Assembly: GCA_964537285.1 (NCBI GenBank)
Contig: CAZHZT010000066.1
Location: 1 to 31,496 of the forward strand
Direction of reading: 5' to 3'
DNA: 31,496 nucleotides
Origin: CAZHZT01 sp964537285
Lineage (GTDB): Bacteria > Bacteroidota > Bacteroidia > Chitinophagales > Saprospiraceae
Made by a program: the position numbers and the translations under genes. The notes below the pieces were generated by a model. It did no database searches, was not told the origin of the DNA, and worked only from the letters and a program-made list of their open reading frames with translations. Every line of letters begins with the position of its first letter. Position 1 is the first letter of the stretch. Shown here in pieces: positions 16,884-25,145 of the stretch.

Positions 16884-16939
16884 AACGGTTAACGGGGAAC
16901 GGTTGATGTAAATCCGTTAACCGTTCCCCGTTAACCGTT
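16884..16939. terminator. Repeat D palindrome between convergent genes, with phzF stop inside
   Basis: A perfect 21-bp inverted repeat (16884-16904 with 16919-16939) with a 14-base loop, built on AACGGTTAACGGGGAACGG. Further CGGTTAAC units flank both sides. It lies between the response regulator and phzF and can act as a bidirectional terminator. The TAA stop of phzF (16931-16933) is inside the right arm. Confidence 0.8.
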
Positions 16940-17731
16940 TGCCGTTAACCGTATCTTTATTTTTCCTTTCATGTAAGTGACGGCATTTCCCTTTAATTCA
17001 ACTCTGTCGCCTTTCAGGCTACACTGTAGATATCCCTTGCGATTAGAGAGCTGAATGGCCGAAAGTTCTTGTTTATTTAACCTTGAAGCCCAGTAAGGGG
17101 TCATCAAAGTGTGGGCGGAGCCTGTAACGGGATCTTCGTCAATTCCTACATTGGGGTAGAAACAACGTGAAACGAAATCGACCGTGTCACCAGGGGCTGT
17201 GGTGATGACTCCGCGCGTATCAAGATTAAGCAACTCTTTGAAGTCAGGTGTCAGGTTTTCTATTTCCTGTTGGTTTTTAAAGACCACCATGAAGTCAGCG
17301 GTTCCTTTGAGGACAAGCTGAGGTAAACGTTGTAGTCCTTTTATTAAGGAGGGAGGTGGTTTGATTTCTTGTGGAGAATCAGCCGGGAAATCCATGCAGT
17401 ATCCAAGGTCACTCTTGAATACTTTCAATAAGCCGCTTTTAGTAAAAAACTTGATGACCTCTCCGGTATATTCAAGGTGTTCGTACAGGATATGAGCACT
17501 TGCCAGTGTAGCATGGCCACACAGGTCTACTTCTGCAGTCGGAGTAAACCAACGCAATTGAAATCCATCTTCAAAAGGAGTCAGGAAAGCCGTTTCAGAC
17601 AGATTGTTTTCCAGGGCAATTTTTTGCATCAAATCATCTTCCACCCATTCTTCTAATGGAATAACAGCGGCGGGGTTCCCACCAAATACTTGGTCGGTGA
17701 AAGCATCGGCCTGGTATATAGTAAATTTCAT
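16931..17731 (-). CDS. PhzF family isomerase/epimerase
   Basis: A 266-residue PhzF-like protein. N-terminal signature YQADAFTDQVFGGNPAAV, catalytic-type glutamate E46 in NNLSETAFL, DLCGHATLASAH, and the C-terminal EDPVTGSAH are all present. The family has a diaminopimelate-epimerase fold, and most members outside phenazine clusters have no known substrate. There are no phenazine genes here, so phenazine synthesis is not implied. The start lies 8 bases after the tyrS stop, so the two form an operon. The C-terminus RLTANG and the stop codon are encoded by the palindromic repeat D and may have been altered by its arrival. Confidence 0.92.
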   Translation of the reverse strand: MKFTIYQADAFTDQVFGGNPAAVIPLEEWVEDDLMQKIALENNLSETAFLTPFEDGFQLRWFTPTAEVDLCGHATLASAHILYEHLEYTGEVIKFFTKSGLLKVFKSDLGYCMDFPADSPQEIKPPPSLIKGLQRLPQLVLKGTADFMVVFKNQQEIENLTPDFKELLNLDTRGVITTAPGDTVDFVSRCFYPNVGIDEDPVTGSAHTLMTPYWASRLNKQELSAIQLSNRKGYLQCSLKGDRVELKGNAVTYMKGKIKIRLTANG

Positions 17732-17739
17732 GGCTTATA

Positions 17740-19023
17740 CTATTCTTCGGTGATGATCATAAACTTATTTCTTTTTCCGTTTTCTACCATAAAATACTTA
17801 CCATGCAATAAAACATCATGGTTTATAACGGCTTCGTGTGTGCTCACTTTTTCCTTATTCACGGATATGGCATTGTTCTTAATAGCCCTTCGAACATCTG
17901 ATTTTGAGCTGAGCACTTGAGTGTGTTCAGCCAGGAGATCAACAATATTAAGTCCGTTGGCCAGGGCTTCTTTAGGAATGCTGAAAGAAGGGATTTCTTC
18001 GGCGATTGTCTTCAACGCATTTTCTTTCAATGCCATCAATGCATCCTTACTGGCTTTTTTATTGAACAACATTTCCGTAACTTGTAACACGGATTCGTAT
18101 TCTTCTCTTGAATGCACAAAACTTGTAATTTCTTCCGCCAGGATTGCTTTGAGTACACGAGGATCTTCGGCATATTCTTTTTCAAGTGCTTCGATTTCTT
18201 CCTTGTCTTTTAGGCTGAAATAGCGGAAAAGTTTCGGAAGATCCCGATCATCGGAATTTATCCAGAACTGGTAAAATTTGTAAGTAGATGTCATTCTGGG
18301 ATCGATGAAGATATTTCCTTCCTCCGATTTGCCAAACTTTTTCCCATCTGCTTTGGTCAGCAGGGGAGTGGTAACGGCGTAGGCTTTGCCTCCAAGATGG
18401 CGGCGTACCATTTCAGTGCCGGAAGTAATATTTCCCCATTGATCAGAACCTCCCATTTGAACAATGCAGTTGTTTCGTTCATAAAGGCATTGGAAATCAT
18501 AGGCCTGTAGAAGCTGGTAGCTGAATTCCGTATACGAGATGCCCGTTTCGATCCTTTTTCTTACCGATTCTTTAGACATCATGTAGTTTACGGTAAGTGA
18601 TTTTCCGACATTTCTTAGAAAATCAAGCACATTCATGTCTTTATAGAAGTCGAAATTATTAACGATCACAGCAGCATTGGGGCCTTCAAAATCCAAATAT
18701 TTATAGAATTGTTTTTCCGTTTCTTTTAGATTGGCCTCCAGTTCATCAATTGTTTTCAATTCCCGTTCCTTATCTTTTCCTGAAGGGTCACCGATTCTTC
18801 CGGTAGCACCACCTAACAGAACAATAGGTTTGTTACCACTTTGCTGGAAAAACTTCAAAAGCATCACTTGTACAAAGTTTCCGATTCCGATAGATGCTGC
18901 GGTGGGATCAAAACCAATGTAACCTGTTAACTTTTGTGTAGCCATTAACTCTTCAAGGCCAGGCGTCATATCATGGAGCATCCCTCTCCATCTGAGTTCT
19001 TCAATAAAATTCTTTTCTTTCAT
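17740..19023 (-). CDS. tyrS: Tyrosyl-tRNA synthetase
   Basis: A 427-residue class I synthetase that charges tRNA-Tyr. The class signature GFDPTA is at 38-43, the KMSKS loop is KFGKS (about 230), and LMGG-type GGATGRIGDPSGKDKER follows. A C-terminal S4 RNA-binding domain begins near 365. The HIGH motif reads GIGN at 46-49, so the first histidine is a glycine, which is unusual. I chose ATG 19023 over the upstream ATG 19059, because homologues start close to KNFIEELRWRG and a TAnnTTTG promoter box lies between the two. It is the only tyrS in the window and is followed by phzF. Confidence 0.95.
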   Translation of the reverse strand: MKEKNFIEELRWRGMLHDMTPGLEELMATQKLTGYIGFDPTAASIGIGNFVQVMLLKFFQQSGNKPIVLLGGATGRIGDPSGKDKERELKTIDELEANLKETEKQFYKYLDFEGPNAAVIVNNFDFYKDMNVLDFLRNVGKSLTVNYMMSKESVRKRIETGISYTEFSYQLLQAYDFQCLYERNNCIVQMGGSDQWGNITSGTEMVRRHLGGKAYAVTTPLLTKADGKKFGKSEEGNIFIDPRMTSTYKFYQFWINSDDRDLPKLFRYFSLKDKEEIEALEKEYAEDPRVLKAILAEEITSFVHSREEYESVLQVTEMLFNKKASKDALMALKENALKTIAEEIPSFSIPKEALANGLNIVDLLAEHTQVLSSKSDVRRAIKNNAISVNKEKVSTHEAVINHDVLLHGKYFMVENGKRNKFMIITEE

Positions 19024-19040
19024 ATCTAGATAATTGTCCG

Positions 19041-19048
19041 CAAACTTA
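19041..19048 (-). promoter_or_regulatory. Likely tyrS -7 promoter box TAAGTTTG
   Basis: The minus strand reads TAAGTTTG, a perfect TAnnTTTG box, with its last base 18 bases before the tyrS ATG at 19023. This predicts a leader of roughly 12 bases. I see no clear -33 element. The box lies inside the longer reading frame, which supports the shorter start. Confidence 0.45.
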
Positions 19049-19070
19049 AACAAGTTCATTTAGATACCCT

Positions 19071-19166
19071 AATACTCTGGAACCTAAGTTAATGAATATT
19101 TTGAACGAAGTTGAAGGAAAAAAGAACCCTTCAAAGTGTTTATTAACTTAGGTTCCAGAGTGTTAA
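19071..19166. repeat. Palindromic repeat C, full-length copy
   Basis: A 94-96 bp element bounded by near-perfect 22-bp inverted repeats: AATACTCTGGAACCTAAGTT (from 19071) and its mirror TTAACTTAGGTTCCAGAG (from 19143). One base in 22 differs. An inner hairpin TTGAAGG/CCTTCAA lies at 19111-19134. The element lies between the divergent tyrS and permease genes. A shortened relative is at 12875-12933, and single ends occur at 23672, 23767 and 25140. Confidence 0.8.
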
Positions 19167-19220
19167 AAGCGAGTGAAATAAATATAATTTACTCAATAGC
19201 CTTATTTAAAATTAATTCCT

Positions 19221-19228
19221 TATTTTTG
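19221..19228 (+). promoter_or_regulatory. Possible permease -7 box TATTTTTG
   Basis: A perfect TAnnTTTG match ends only 7 bases before the permease ATG at 19235. If used, transcription would start at or almost at the start codon and give a leaderless message. No clear -33 element is visible. Confidence 0.35.
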
Positions 19229-19234
19229 TTTCGT

Positions 19235-20536
19235 ATGAATTTACCTTTGTTTATTTCTCGTAAGGTAGCAACTGGTAGCGGAAAACGCTTCTCAGGAATT
19301 ATCATCCGGATCGCTATTGCTGCTGTGGCGCTTAGTGTAGCCGTGATGATTGTTGCCATGGCTATGATTGCAGGTTTCAAGAACGAAATCCGTAGCAAGA
19401 TCTTCGGTTTTTGGGGGCACATTCACATCATGCACGCAAGTGTCGGTAGTACCCTGGAAGTTTATCCCATCGACAAAAGGCAGCCTTTTTATCCACATAT
19501 CGATACGGTTGGATCCATTACTTATCTGGATTACCCCAGAATAGGAGAAAGTATTATTGGCAATGAGTTAGTCGAAAAGACGAGCAAGGACGGGGTTCGC
19601 CACATACAGGCGTTTACCATTAAACCCGGGATCATCAAGACTAAAAATGAGATGGAGGGGATCGTGGTGAAAGGAGTCGGGAAGGATTTTGATTGGTCAT
19701 ATCTGGAGAAATATCTCGTTGAAGGAAGGAAGTTAAGTTGGAATGATAGTCTCTCCTCCGAAGAGATCATTATCTCACAGATTACTGCAAATCGCCTGAA
19801 GCTATCCCTGGGTGATAAGTTCATAATGTATTTTGTTGAAAAAGGAGAACAACTGCGGCGCCGGTTTGAAATCGTTGGCATCTACAAAACGGGCTTGGAG
19901 GAATACGACCAAAAATTCGCGCTGACAGATATACGCCGCATACGCGATGTGCTTGGCTGGGAAGAAAATCAGGTCAGCGGTTTTGAGGTTTTTTTAGATG
20001 AAATTGACGACTTGGCGATATTTAAAGCCTACCTTTATGAAATGGAGCTGCCTATGGAATTGTATGCAGAAACCATGCGGGAAAAAGATCCCAATATTTT
20101 TGATTGGCTTGATTTGCAAGATACGAACGAAGTGGTCATCTTGGTGTTAATGATAATAGTAGCTATCATCAATACAGTCACCGCACTTATGATCCTGATC
20201 CTGGAGCGAACCAATATGATTGGAATTTTGAAAGCGCTTGGTGCGAAGAACTGGTTGATTCAAAAGATCTTTCTGGGCTATGCAACCTATATTGTATTAA
20301 TGGGCCTTTTCTGGGGGAACTTTGTAGGATTGGGCCTTTGTTTTGTTCAGGATACCTTTAAAATAATCCGGCTTTCAGAAGCGGATTATTTTCTAAGCTA
20401 TGCTCCTATACACTGGAATTTTTCCGGAATTTTTTCCTTGAATATAGGAATGCTTGTGATCACCTTTATTTGCCTGATCATTCCATCTTTTCTGGTTTCT
20501 GGTATTTCTCCTGTAAAAGCAATAACCTTCAAATAA
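19235..20536 (+). CDS. ABC transporter permease, FtsX/LolE-like
   Basis: A 433-residue inner-membrane protein. One N-terminal transmembrane helix (about 20-45: IIIRIAIAAVALSVAVMIVA) is followed by a large periplasmic MacB/LolE-type domain, then three C-terminal helices of the FtsX domain ending in SGISPVKAI. This topology is that of LolC/LolE and MacB permeases, which work on lipoproteins or other envelope substrates. No ATP-binding partner is nearby, so the ATPase must be encoded elsewhere. A frame extends upstream to 19136 through repeat C, but homologues begin at MNLPLFISRKVA, so ATG 19235 is used. The next gene starts 21 bases after the stop. Confidence 0.88.
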   Translation: MNLPLFISRKVATGSGKRFSGIIIRIAIAAVALSVAVMIVAMAMIAGFKNEIRSKIFGFWGHIHIMHASVGSTLEVYPIDKRQPFYPHIDTVGSITYLDYPRIGESIIGNELVEKTSKDGVRHIQAFTIKPGIIKTKNEMEGIVVKGVGKDFDWSYLEKYLVEGRKLSWNDSLSSEEIIISQITANRLKLSLGDKFIMYFVEKGEQLRRRFEIVGIYKTGLEEYDQKFALTDIRRIRDVLGWEENQVSGFEVFLDEIDDLAIFKAYLYEMELPMELYAETMREKDPNIFDWLDLQDTNEVVILVLMIIVAIINTVTALMILILERTNMIGILKALGAKNWLIQKIFLGYATYIVLMGLFWGNFVGLGLCFVQDTFKIIRLSEADYFLSYAPIHWNFSGIFSLNIGMLVITFICLIIPSFLVSGISPVKAITFK

Positions 20537-20557
20537 ACCCTAAGAGGTAAAAGTAAT

Positions 20558-21358
20558 ATGCGTTGGAAGACAAAATCATTTGATGTAGAGATTAGCTGGA
20601 GTAAAATTATCCAGGCTTTCTTTGAGAAGCTTGCCCTCGCTTTTGTACGATTAGTTGATATTTTCCGTTTATTTCCCAAGCGTCTTTATCGTTTCGGCCG
20701 CTATTTTTTTAATGGCCTGGTTAGTTTACCTAATGCAAAAAAGTATTGGTGGCAGTCAGAATTTGATCGAAGGAACCTAAAAAACCTCGGTTGGTGGCTT
20801 TTGGAGAGCTTTTTGTATCTACTAGAATGCCTGGGAGTCGCTGAAGTTTATGAAACTATAATGGACTTTGTTAAATTCAATACGCGTAGTCTGCATCAAT
20901 GGGAAAAAGACCTGGCGAAAGAGTATTTCGGAGACTCGATCCGGTACAATAGAGTACGAATTGATGAGTATTCGTTTGTAGGCCCCAAACAAAAGAAAAT
21001 CTGTTACGTGAGCTTTTATACCATAAACTCCTGGGGACCAATGAGTAATAGCCTGCTCCTTCATGAGATGACTCATGTTTGGCAATATGAAAAGATGGGA
21101 ATCGTCTACATCGTAAAAGCACTTAGAGCTCAGGTCTCCAAAATGGGCTATAATTATGGCGGGGTTTCGGCGCTAAAGGCTTACATAAAAAGTGGTAAGC
21201 CTTTTCAGGCCTTTAATCTTGAACAACAGGCAGAAATCGTTACGGATCTGTATCTGTTGAAAAATGGGTATACTCCCAGATGGGGACTTGGCAAGTACCC
21301 GGACCTGAAGGTCTATGAAAGTTTTGTAAAGCAAATTCAGCTTGACGATTTATCTTAA
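20558..21358 (+). CDS. Putative zinc metalloprotease-like protein (HEMTH motif)
   Basis: A 266-residue protein without a clear signal peptide, in which basic and aromatic amphipathic stretches fill the first 90 residues. Residues 169-173 form HEMTH within LLLHEMTHVWQYEK. E226 in LEQQAEIVTDLY is well placed as a third zinc ligand. This arrangement resembles short proteins annotated as vgr-related or DUF4157-like peptidases. No secretion-system genes are nearby, and the substrate is unknown. It probably shares a transcript with the permease, as AAGAGGT lies upstream of the ATG and the gap is only 21 bases. It may also be an inactive structural relative. Confidence 0.65.
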   Translation: MRWKTKSFDVEISWSKIIQAFFEKLALAFVRLVDIFRLFPKRLYRFGRYFFNGLVSLPNAKKYWWQSEFDRRNLKNLGWWLLESFLYLLECLGVAEVYETIMDFVKFNTRSLHQWEKDLAKEYFGDSIRYNRVRIDEYSFVGPKQKKICYVSFYTINSWGPMSNSLLLHEMTHVWQYEKMGIVYIVKALRAQVSKMGYNYGGVSALKAYIKSGKPFQAFNLEQQAEIVTDLYLLKNGYTPRWGLGKYPDLKVYESFVKQIQLDDLS

Positions 21359-21427
21359 ATCGAGGCTTACTACAGGCAGCTTTAAAGAACTTTTTTTTAA
21401 GCAAAACAACAAGGGAATTATTAGTGC

Positions 21428-23680
21428 ATGGAAATCCAATATTTCATATCAACCCTTTGGAAGCGTAAGTGGCTCATTATCGCCGCTGTAGTCGTGGCTG
21501 CAGGGGTTACCTATTGGTGGGTGAGCAAGAAACCAGCTATTTACAAAGCTTCGGTTACCTTGTCTACCGGTATTATCGATTATAAAGGGGTAGACGCTGA
21601 AGAAGGGCTTCCTTTTCTGCAAAAATTTCAGGTAGATATCAATTTTGGAAACCTCATAGAGTTCATTCAATCGCGCCCCAATTTGCGATTCCTCTCGTAT
21701 CGCTTATTAATGCACGATCTTCTCGAGGAAGCTAATGGAGGAAAGCCTTTTAGACTCCTGGAACCGGAACAGAAAATGGAGTTTGATCAAAATGATCTGG
21801 TAACCTTTCCAACCGTCCTGAAAAGGCAATTAGATTCACTTAAAATAGAGTTCAGGCACAAAGATCATGAAGAACTCTTTAAGAAACTTACCGATGCCTA
21901 CGATTATAAAGGCGAAAATATTCAACGCTGGAACCTGAGTGTTAGTCGCTTGGGAGCAACAGATATCCTGAAAATCGAATACCTGTCAGAAATTCCGGAG
22001 TTGTCCGCTTTTGCCGTCAATAATTTCTGTACCGATTTGTTGAGAAACCGAAAAAAACTCAAAACAGCCGATGCGGCTGAAAAAGTTGACTTCCTTAAAG
22101 AATTGGTCGATGATAAAAAAGCTTTCATTGATAATAAGAAAAGCAAGCTCCGTCAATTCAAGGAGGGTAAGGAACTCGTTGCCCTGGACGCCCAGCAAGA
22201 GGCTACTGTAAGCCATATAAAAGAACTGGAAATTCAATTAGAAGAAAGTCGCAAGGACATTCCTGCAATAAAGCAAGCCATTACCCGGCTCGATCAGTTT
22301 CTGGGTAAAGAAAAAGTGGCATTGATCGACGGCAAATCTGAAGAGGCTAACGAACGCATTATTTCATCCAAACAGGCAATTACTGCTTTAGAGCGTAAGC
22401 TAGCGCTTAAGGATTTTAATTCTCCGGATGAACAAGCTGATTTGAAAAAACAACTTGCCCAATTCCGGGTGGAAGAACAATTGGCTGTAGAAAGGCTGGC
22501 TGAGACTTTAAGTCAGGAAAGCTACCTCGAAAGCCTTTCAGATACGGACAAACAACTACTGGTAGAACGCTTGAAAAAAGAGTTTGACCTGATTGCTGCT
22601 CAGGAAACGGTTAAGGCTTATGAAGTGGAACTGGAACGCCTTCACAAAAGAGCTTTTAGTTTTGTATCCGCAGAGTCTTTTATTAAAAATGTACAGGATG
22701 AAATCGATTACGCTCAAAAAGAGTATGGAAGTTTGTTAAATAAATTAGCCGATGCTGAAGTTAGCCTGGAAAAGTCTTACCAACCTTTAACTATTCTGGA
22801 AATGGCACAGGTGCCTGAAGAACCGGAATCCTCCAAAAAATTGTTTTTTGTTGTTTTCGCCGGAGCTGTTAGCGGGGGCATGGTAGCCGGAATTTTGTTA
22901 CTATTGGTGCTAATCGATGCTTCTTTGTCAACGCCTGATCATTACAAACGCCATGTAGATTTCCCTTTGATAGGTTCATTTCCAATCGTAAAAACCAAAA
23001 AACTGGATCTGCCAAACCTATTTGAATCGAATGGAAAAGTGGGGAATAAATTGGAGTGGTTTAGGGAAAATTTGCGGAAATTGCGTTTCCACCTGACAGA
23101 ATCCGGCAGCCAGGTTTTTGTCTTTGTGAGCAATCGAAAAAATAGTGGAAAAACTTTCCTGGCTTTGAACCTGGCTTACGCATTGAGTGAAATGGGCAAA
23201 CGCGTCTTATTGATCGATACCAACTTTAAGAACCGAAGCTTGTCCGAAATGAAATCAGAACAAGCTCTGGAAGAGGGCAAGGGAGAGGAAGAATCTAAAG
23301 CGCTGGCTATTTCAAATGAATTTTCAGATGATTTTAACTGGGGAGAGATCAAATCTGCGTTTCACGACCGTCCTTTTACAATCATTGCTAATAAAGGTAC
23401 TTTAAAGTCTCCGGCTGAAGTGTTCGCAGGAAAGGACTTTCATCATTTGCTGGATGAGTTAAAAACTTATTTCGATGTCATCTTTCTGGAGGCTCCTGCC
23501 ATTAACGACTACTCGGACGTCCGGGAATTAATACCTTATGGCGATAAGGTTATTGTTGTTTTTGAAGCGTCTCATCAGTTGAAAAATGCTGATAAAGCCA
23601 CTATTGAATATCTGCGAAGCATGGAAGATAAAGTCCTTGGAGGTGTTCTTAATAAGATAAAATTAAGTGACTTAACTTAG
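21428..23680 (+). CDS. Polysaccharide copolymerase with BY-kinase-like ATPase domain (Wzz/Wzc type)
   Basis: A 750-residue inner-membrane protein. Transmembrane helix 1 is at 15-32 and helix 2 at about 471-497. The periplasmic part between them is long and coiled-coil rich (about 210-460), as in chain-length regulators. The cytoplasmic domain has a deviant Walker A NRKNSGKT (G574, K575, T576), Walker A' VLLIDTN (D597) and a Walker B-like FDVIFLEAP. The C-terminus ends KIKLSDLT without the tyrosine cluster typical of BY-kinases, so autophosphorylation of a tail is unlikely. It probably controls export or chain length of the polysaccharide made by the downstream genes. The stop codon lies within repeat C. 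Confidence 0.88.
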   Translation: MEIQYFISTLWKRKWLIIAAVVVAAGVTYWWVSKKPAIYKASVTLSTGIIDYKGVDAEEGLPFLQKFQVDINFGNLIEFIQSRPNLRFLSYRLLMHDLLEEANGGKPFRLLEPEQKMEFDQNDLVTFPTVLKRQLDSLKIEFRHKDHEELFKKLTDAYDYKGENIQRWNLSVSRLGATDILKIEYLSEIPELSAFAVNNFCTDLLRNRKKLKTADAAEKVDFLKELVDDKKAFIDNKKSKLRQFKEGKELVALDAQQEATVSHIKELEIQLEESRKDIPAIKQAITRLDQFLGKEKVALIDGKSEEANERIISSKQAITALERKLALKDFNSPDEQADLKKQLAQFRVEEQLAVERLAETLSQESYLESLSDTDKQLLVERLKKEFDLIAAQETVKAYEVELERLHKRAFSFVSAESFIKNVQDEIDYAQKEYGSLLNKLADAEVSLEKSYQPLTILEMAQVPEEPESSKKLFFVVFAGAVSGGMVAGILLLLVLIDASLSTPDHYKRHVDFPLIGSFPIVKTKKLDLPNLFESNGKVGNKLEWFRENLRKLRFHLTESGSQVFVFVSNRKNSGKTFLALNLAYALSEMGKRVLLIDTNFKNRSLSEMKSEQALEEGKGEEESKALAISNEFSDDFNWGEIKSAFHDRPFTIIANKGTLKSPAEVFAGKDFHHLLDELKTYFDVIFLEAPAINDYSDVRELIPYGDKVIVVFEASHQLKNADKATIEYLRSMEDKVLGGVLNKIKLSDLT

Positions 23681-23780
23681 GTTACAGAGAGTGGATTTCA
23701 TTTTGTCGCTGCCGGCAAGGGAAGAGATTATTTTTAGAGAACGGCGACAAAATGAAATGCACCCCCGGTTACAGAGTATT
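23672..23780. repeat. Composite repeat C with an inner hairpin
   Basis: Two directly repeated ends of repeat C, TTAACTTAGGTTACAGAG (from 23672) and GGTTACAGAGTATT (23767-23780), flank an inverted repeat. Its arms are 23691-23711 and 23742-23762, with 19 of 21 pairs (core ATTTCATTTTGTCGC) and a 30-base loop. The TAG stop of the Wzz-like gene is at 23678-23680, inside the first end. The flippase gene starts 16 bases after the second. Confidence 0.8.
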
Positions 23781-23795
23781 TAGAAAGAATAATCT

Positions 23796-25145
23796 ATGTC
23801 TTTTTCTTTACGATCAAGTGCCTTTGCACTATTTGAAAAAGGATCCGGCCTGATTTTCGGCTTCGGAACCCTATTCGCTTTACTTCGGGCACTTTCAAAA
23901 GAGGCGTTGGGGGTCTGGGTGTTGTTTCTCACCATCACTTCCTTTGTTGAAGTGGCGCGTATGGGGCTGATCCAAAATGCACTGGTACGGTTTTTAACCA
24001 TTTCTGATGAGGAAGAATGTAAAAGAATTACTACAGCCTCCGCCTTCATTAATGGCATACTGACTATTTTTGCCATCGCCGTTACCGTTGTACCTGCTGG
24101 ATTCTTTTCCCGCTTATGGCAGGCTTCTTATCTGGAACCCATGCTGTACCTCAACGTATTGACTATGTTGATGCTCGGGCCGCTTTACCATGTCAATTTT
24201 GTACAACAAGCAAACCTGGATTTCAAGGGGATTTTTTTAGCTAACTTCATAAGAAGGGGAATCCTGTTTTTTTATGTTGTTACCTTGTTTTTTTATGAAA
24301 CTCCTATTGAATTATTGAATTTGGTTTGGGTGCAAATAACAGGAGCCCTTGTTGCGTTCATCGTTAGTTTTTTGTGGGCAAGAAAGTATGTGAAATTCAG
24401 CAAAGTGATTGATTGGGCCTGGGTGAAAACACTATTTGGCTTCGGGAAATACGTTTTCGGAACAAACATCAACGCCATGCTTTATAAAAGCATGGATAAA
24501 CTAATGATCGGAGGAATGGTTTCCAATGCCGCCGTTGCGATATACGAATTGGCCATTCGACTGGCCAACTTGGCTGAAGTGCCTTCTTACTCCATTGCAT
24601 CGGTTTTGTATCCGCACAGTTCAAAAAAGGTAAAGGAGGAAGGAACGAAGGCAGTAGGTAAGTTATATGAACATTCCGCCGGGATTATTCTGGCAATAGT
24701 GCTGCCCTTTGCCATCATCGTACTAGGGTTTCCGCGAGTTATTATTCAAATTGTTGGAGGAGAAAAATATTTGGATGCTGTACCCTTGTTGAGGTTGACA
24801 ATGCTCTACACCCTATTTATCCCATTTGCTGTACAATTTGGAACAGTGCTGGATGCAATTGGAAAGCCAAAGGTGAATTTTTTCTTCACCATCATTGGGA
24901 TCCTGATTAATTTCTCTATGAATTTTGTGTTCATCCTGAAATATGGCCTCATTGGAGCCGCATGGGGAACGTTGCTTACTTATTTCATTACTTTTGTCAT
25001 TCAGCAAATAGTGCTGTATAAGATTCTTAGAGTACGATTTTATCGTGCATTTTATAATATTTTTTCCTTTTATCGTTATTGCTGGTCCTTTTTAATACAT
25101 AAGTTGTTTGGCAGGGAAAAAGAGATTAGGAATTATTGGACTTAG
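23796..25145 (+). CDS. Oligosaccharide flippase family protein (Wzx-like)
   Basis: A 449-residue integral membrane protein with about 12 hydrophobic segments, belonging to the MATE/MOP polysaccharide exporter superfamily. The N-terminus SAFALFEKGSGLIFGFGTLFALLRALSKEALGVW is the usual first-helix region of Wzx-like flippases, with the G-x-G turn and the conserved RALSKEALG loop. It should translocate lipid-linked glycans across the inner membrane. It follows the Wzz-like protein and precedes a methyltransferase and a glycosyltransferase, but no Wzy polymerase or initiating transferase is in the window. Its stop codon TAG (25143-25145) is inside another repeat C end, in the same frame as in the gene upstream. 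Confidence 0.88.
   Translation: MSFSLRSSAFALFEKGSGLIFGFGTLFALLRALSKEALGVWVLFLTITSFVEVARMGLIQNALVRFLTISDEEECKRITTASAFINGILTIFAIAVTVVPAGFFSRLWQASYLEPMLYLNVLTMLMLGPLYHVNFVQQANLDFKGIFLANFIRRGILFFYVVTLFFYETPIELLNLVWVQITGALVAFIVSFLWARKYVKFSKVIDWAWVKTLFGFGKYVFGTNINAMLYKSMDKLMIGGMVSNAAVAIYELAIRLANLAEVPSYSIASVLYPHSSKKVKEEGTKAVGKLYEHSAGIILAIVLPFAIIVLGFPRVIIQIVGGEKYLDAVPLLRLTMLYTLFIPFAVQFGTVLDAIGKPKVNFFFTIIGILINFSMNFVFILKYGLIGAAWGTLLTYFITFVIQQIVLYKILRVRFYRAFYNIFSFYRYCWSFLIHKLFGREKEIRNYWT

Noticed and set aside
16931..17731. Phenazine biosynthesis role for the PhzF protein
   Set aside because: No other phenazine genes are present, and most PhzF-like proteins act outside that pathway.
19136..19234. Upstream extension of the permease reading frame
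   Set aside because: The extra 33 residues are translated from the palindromic repeat C and AT-rich DNA, and homologues start at MNLPLFISRK.
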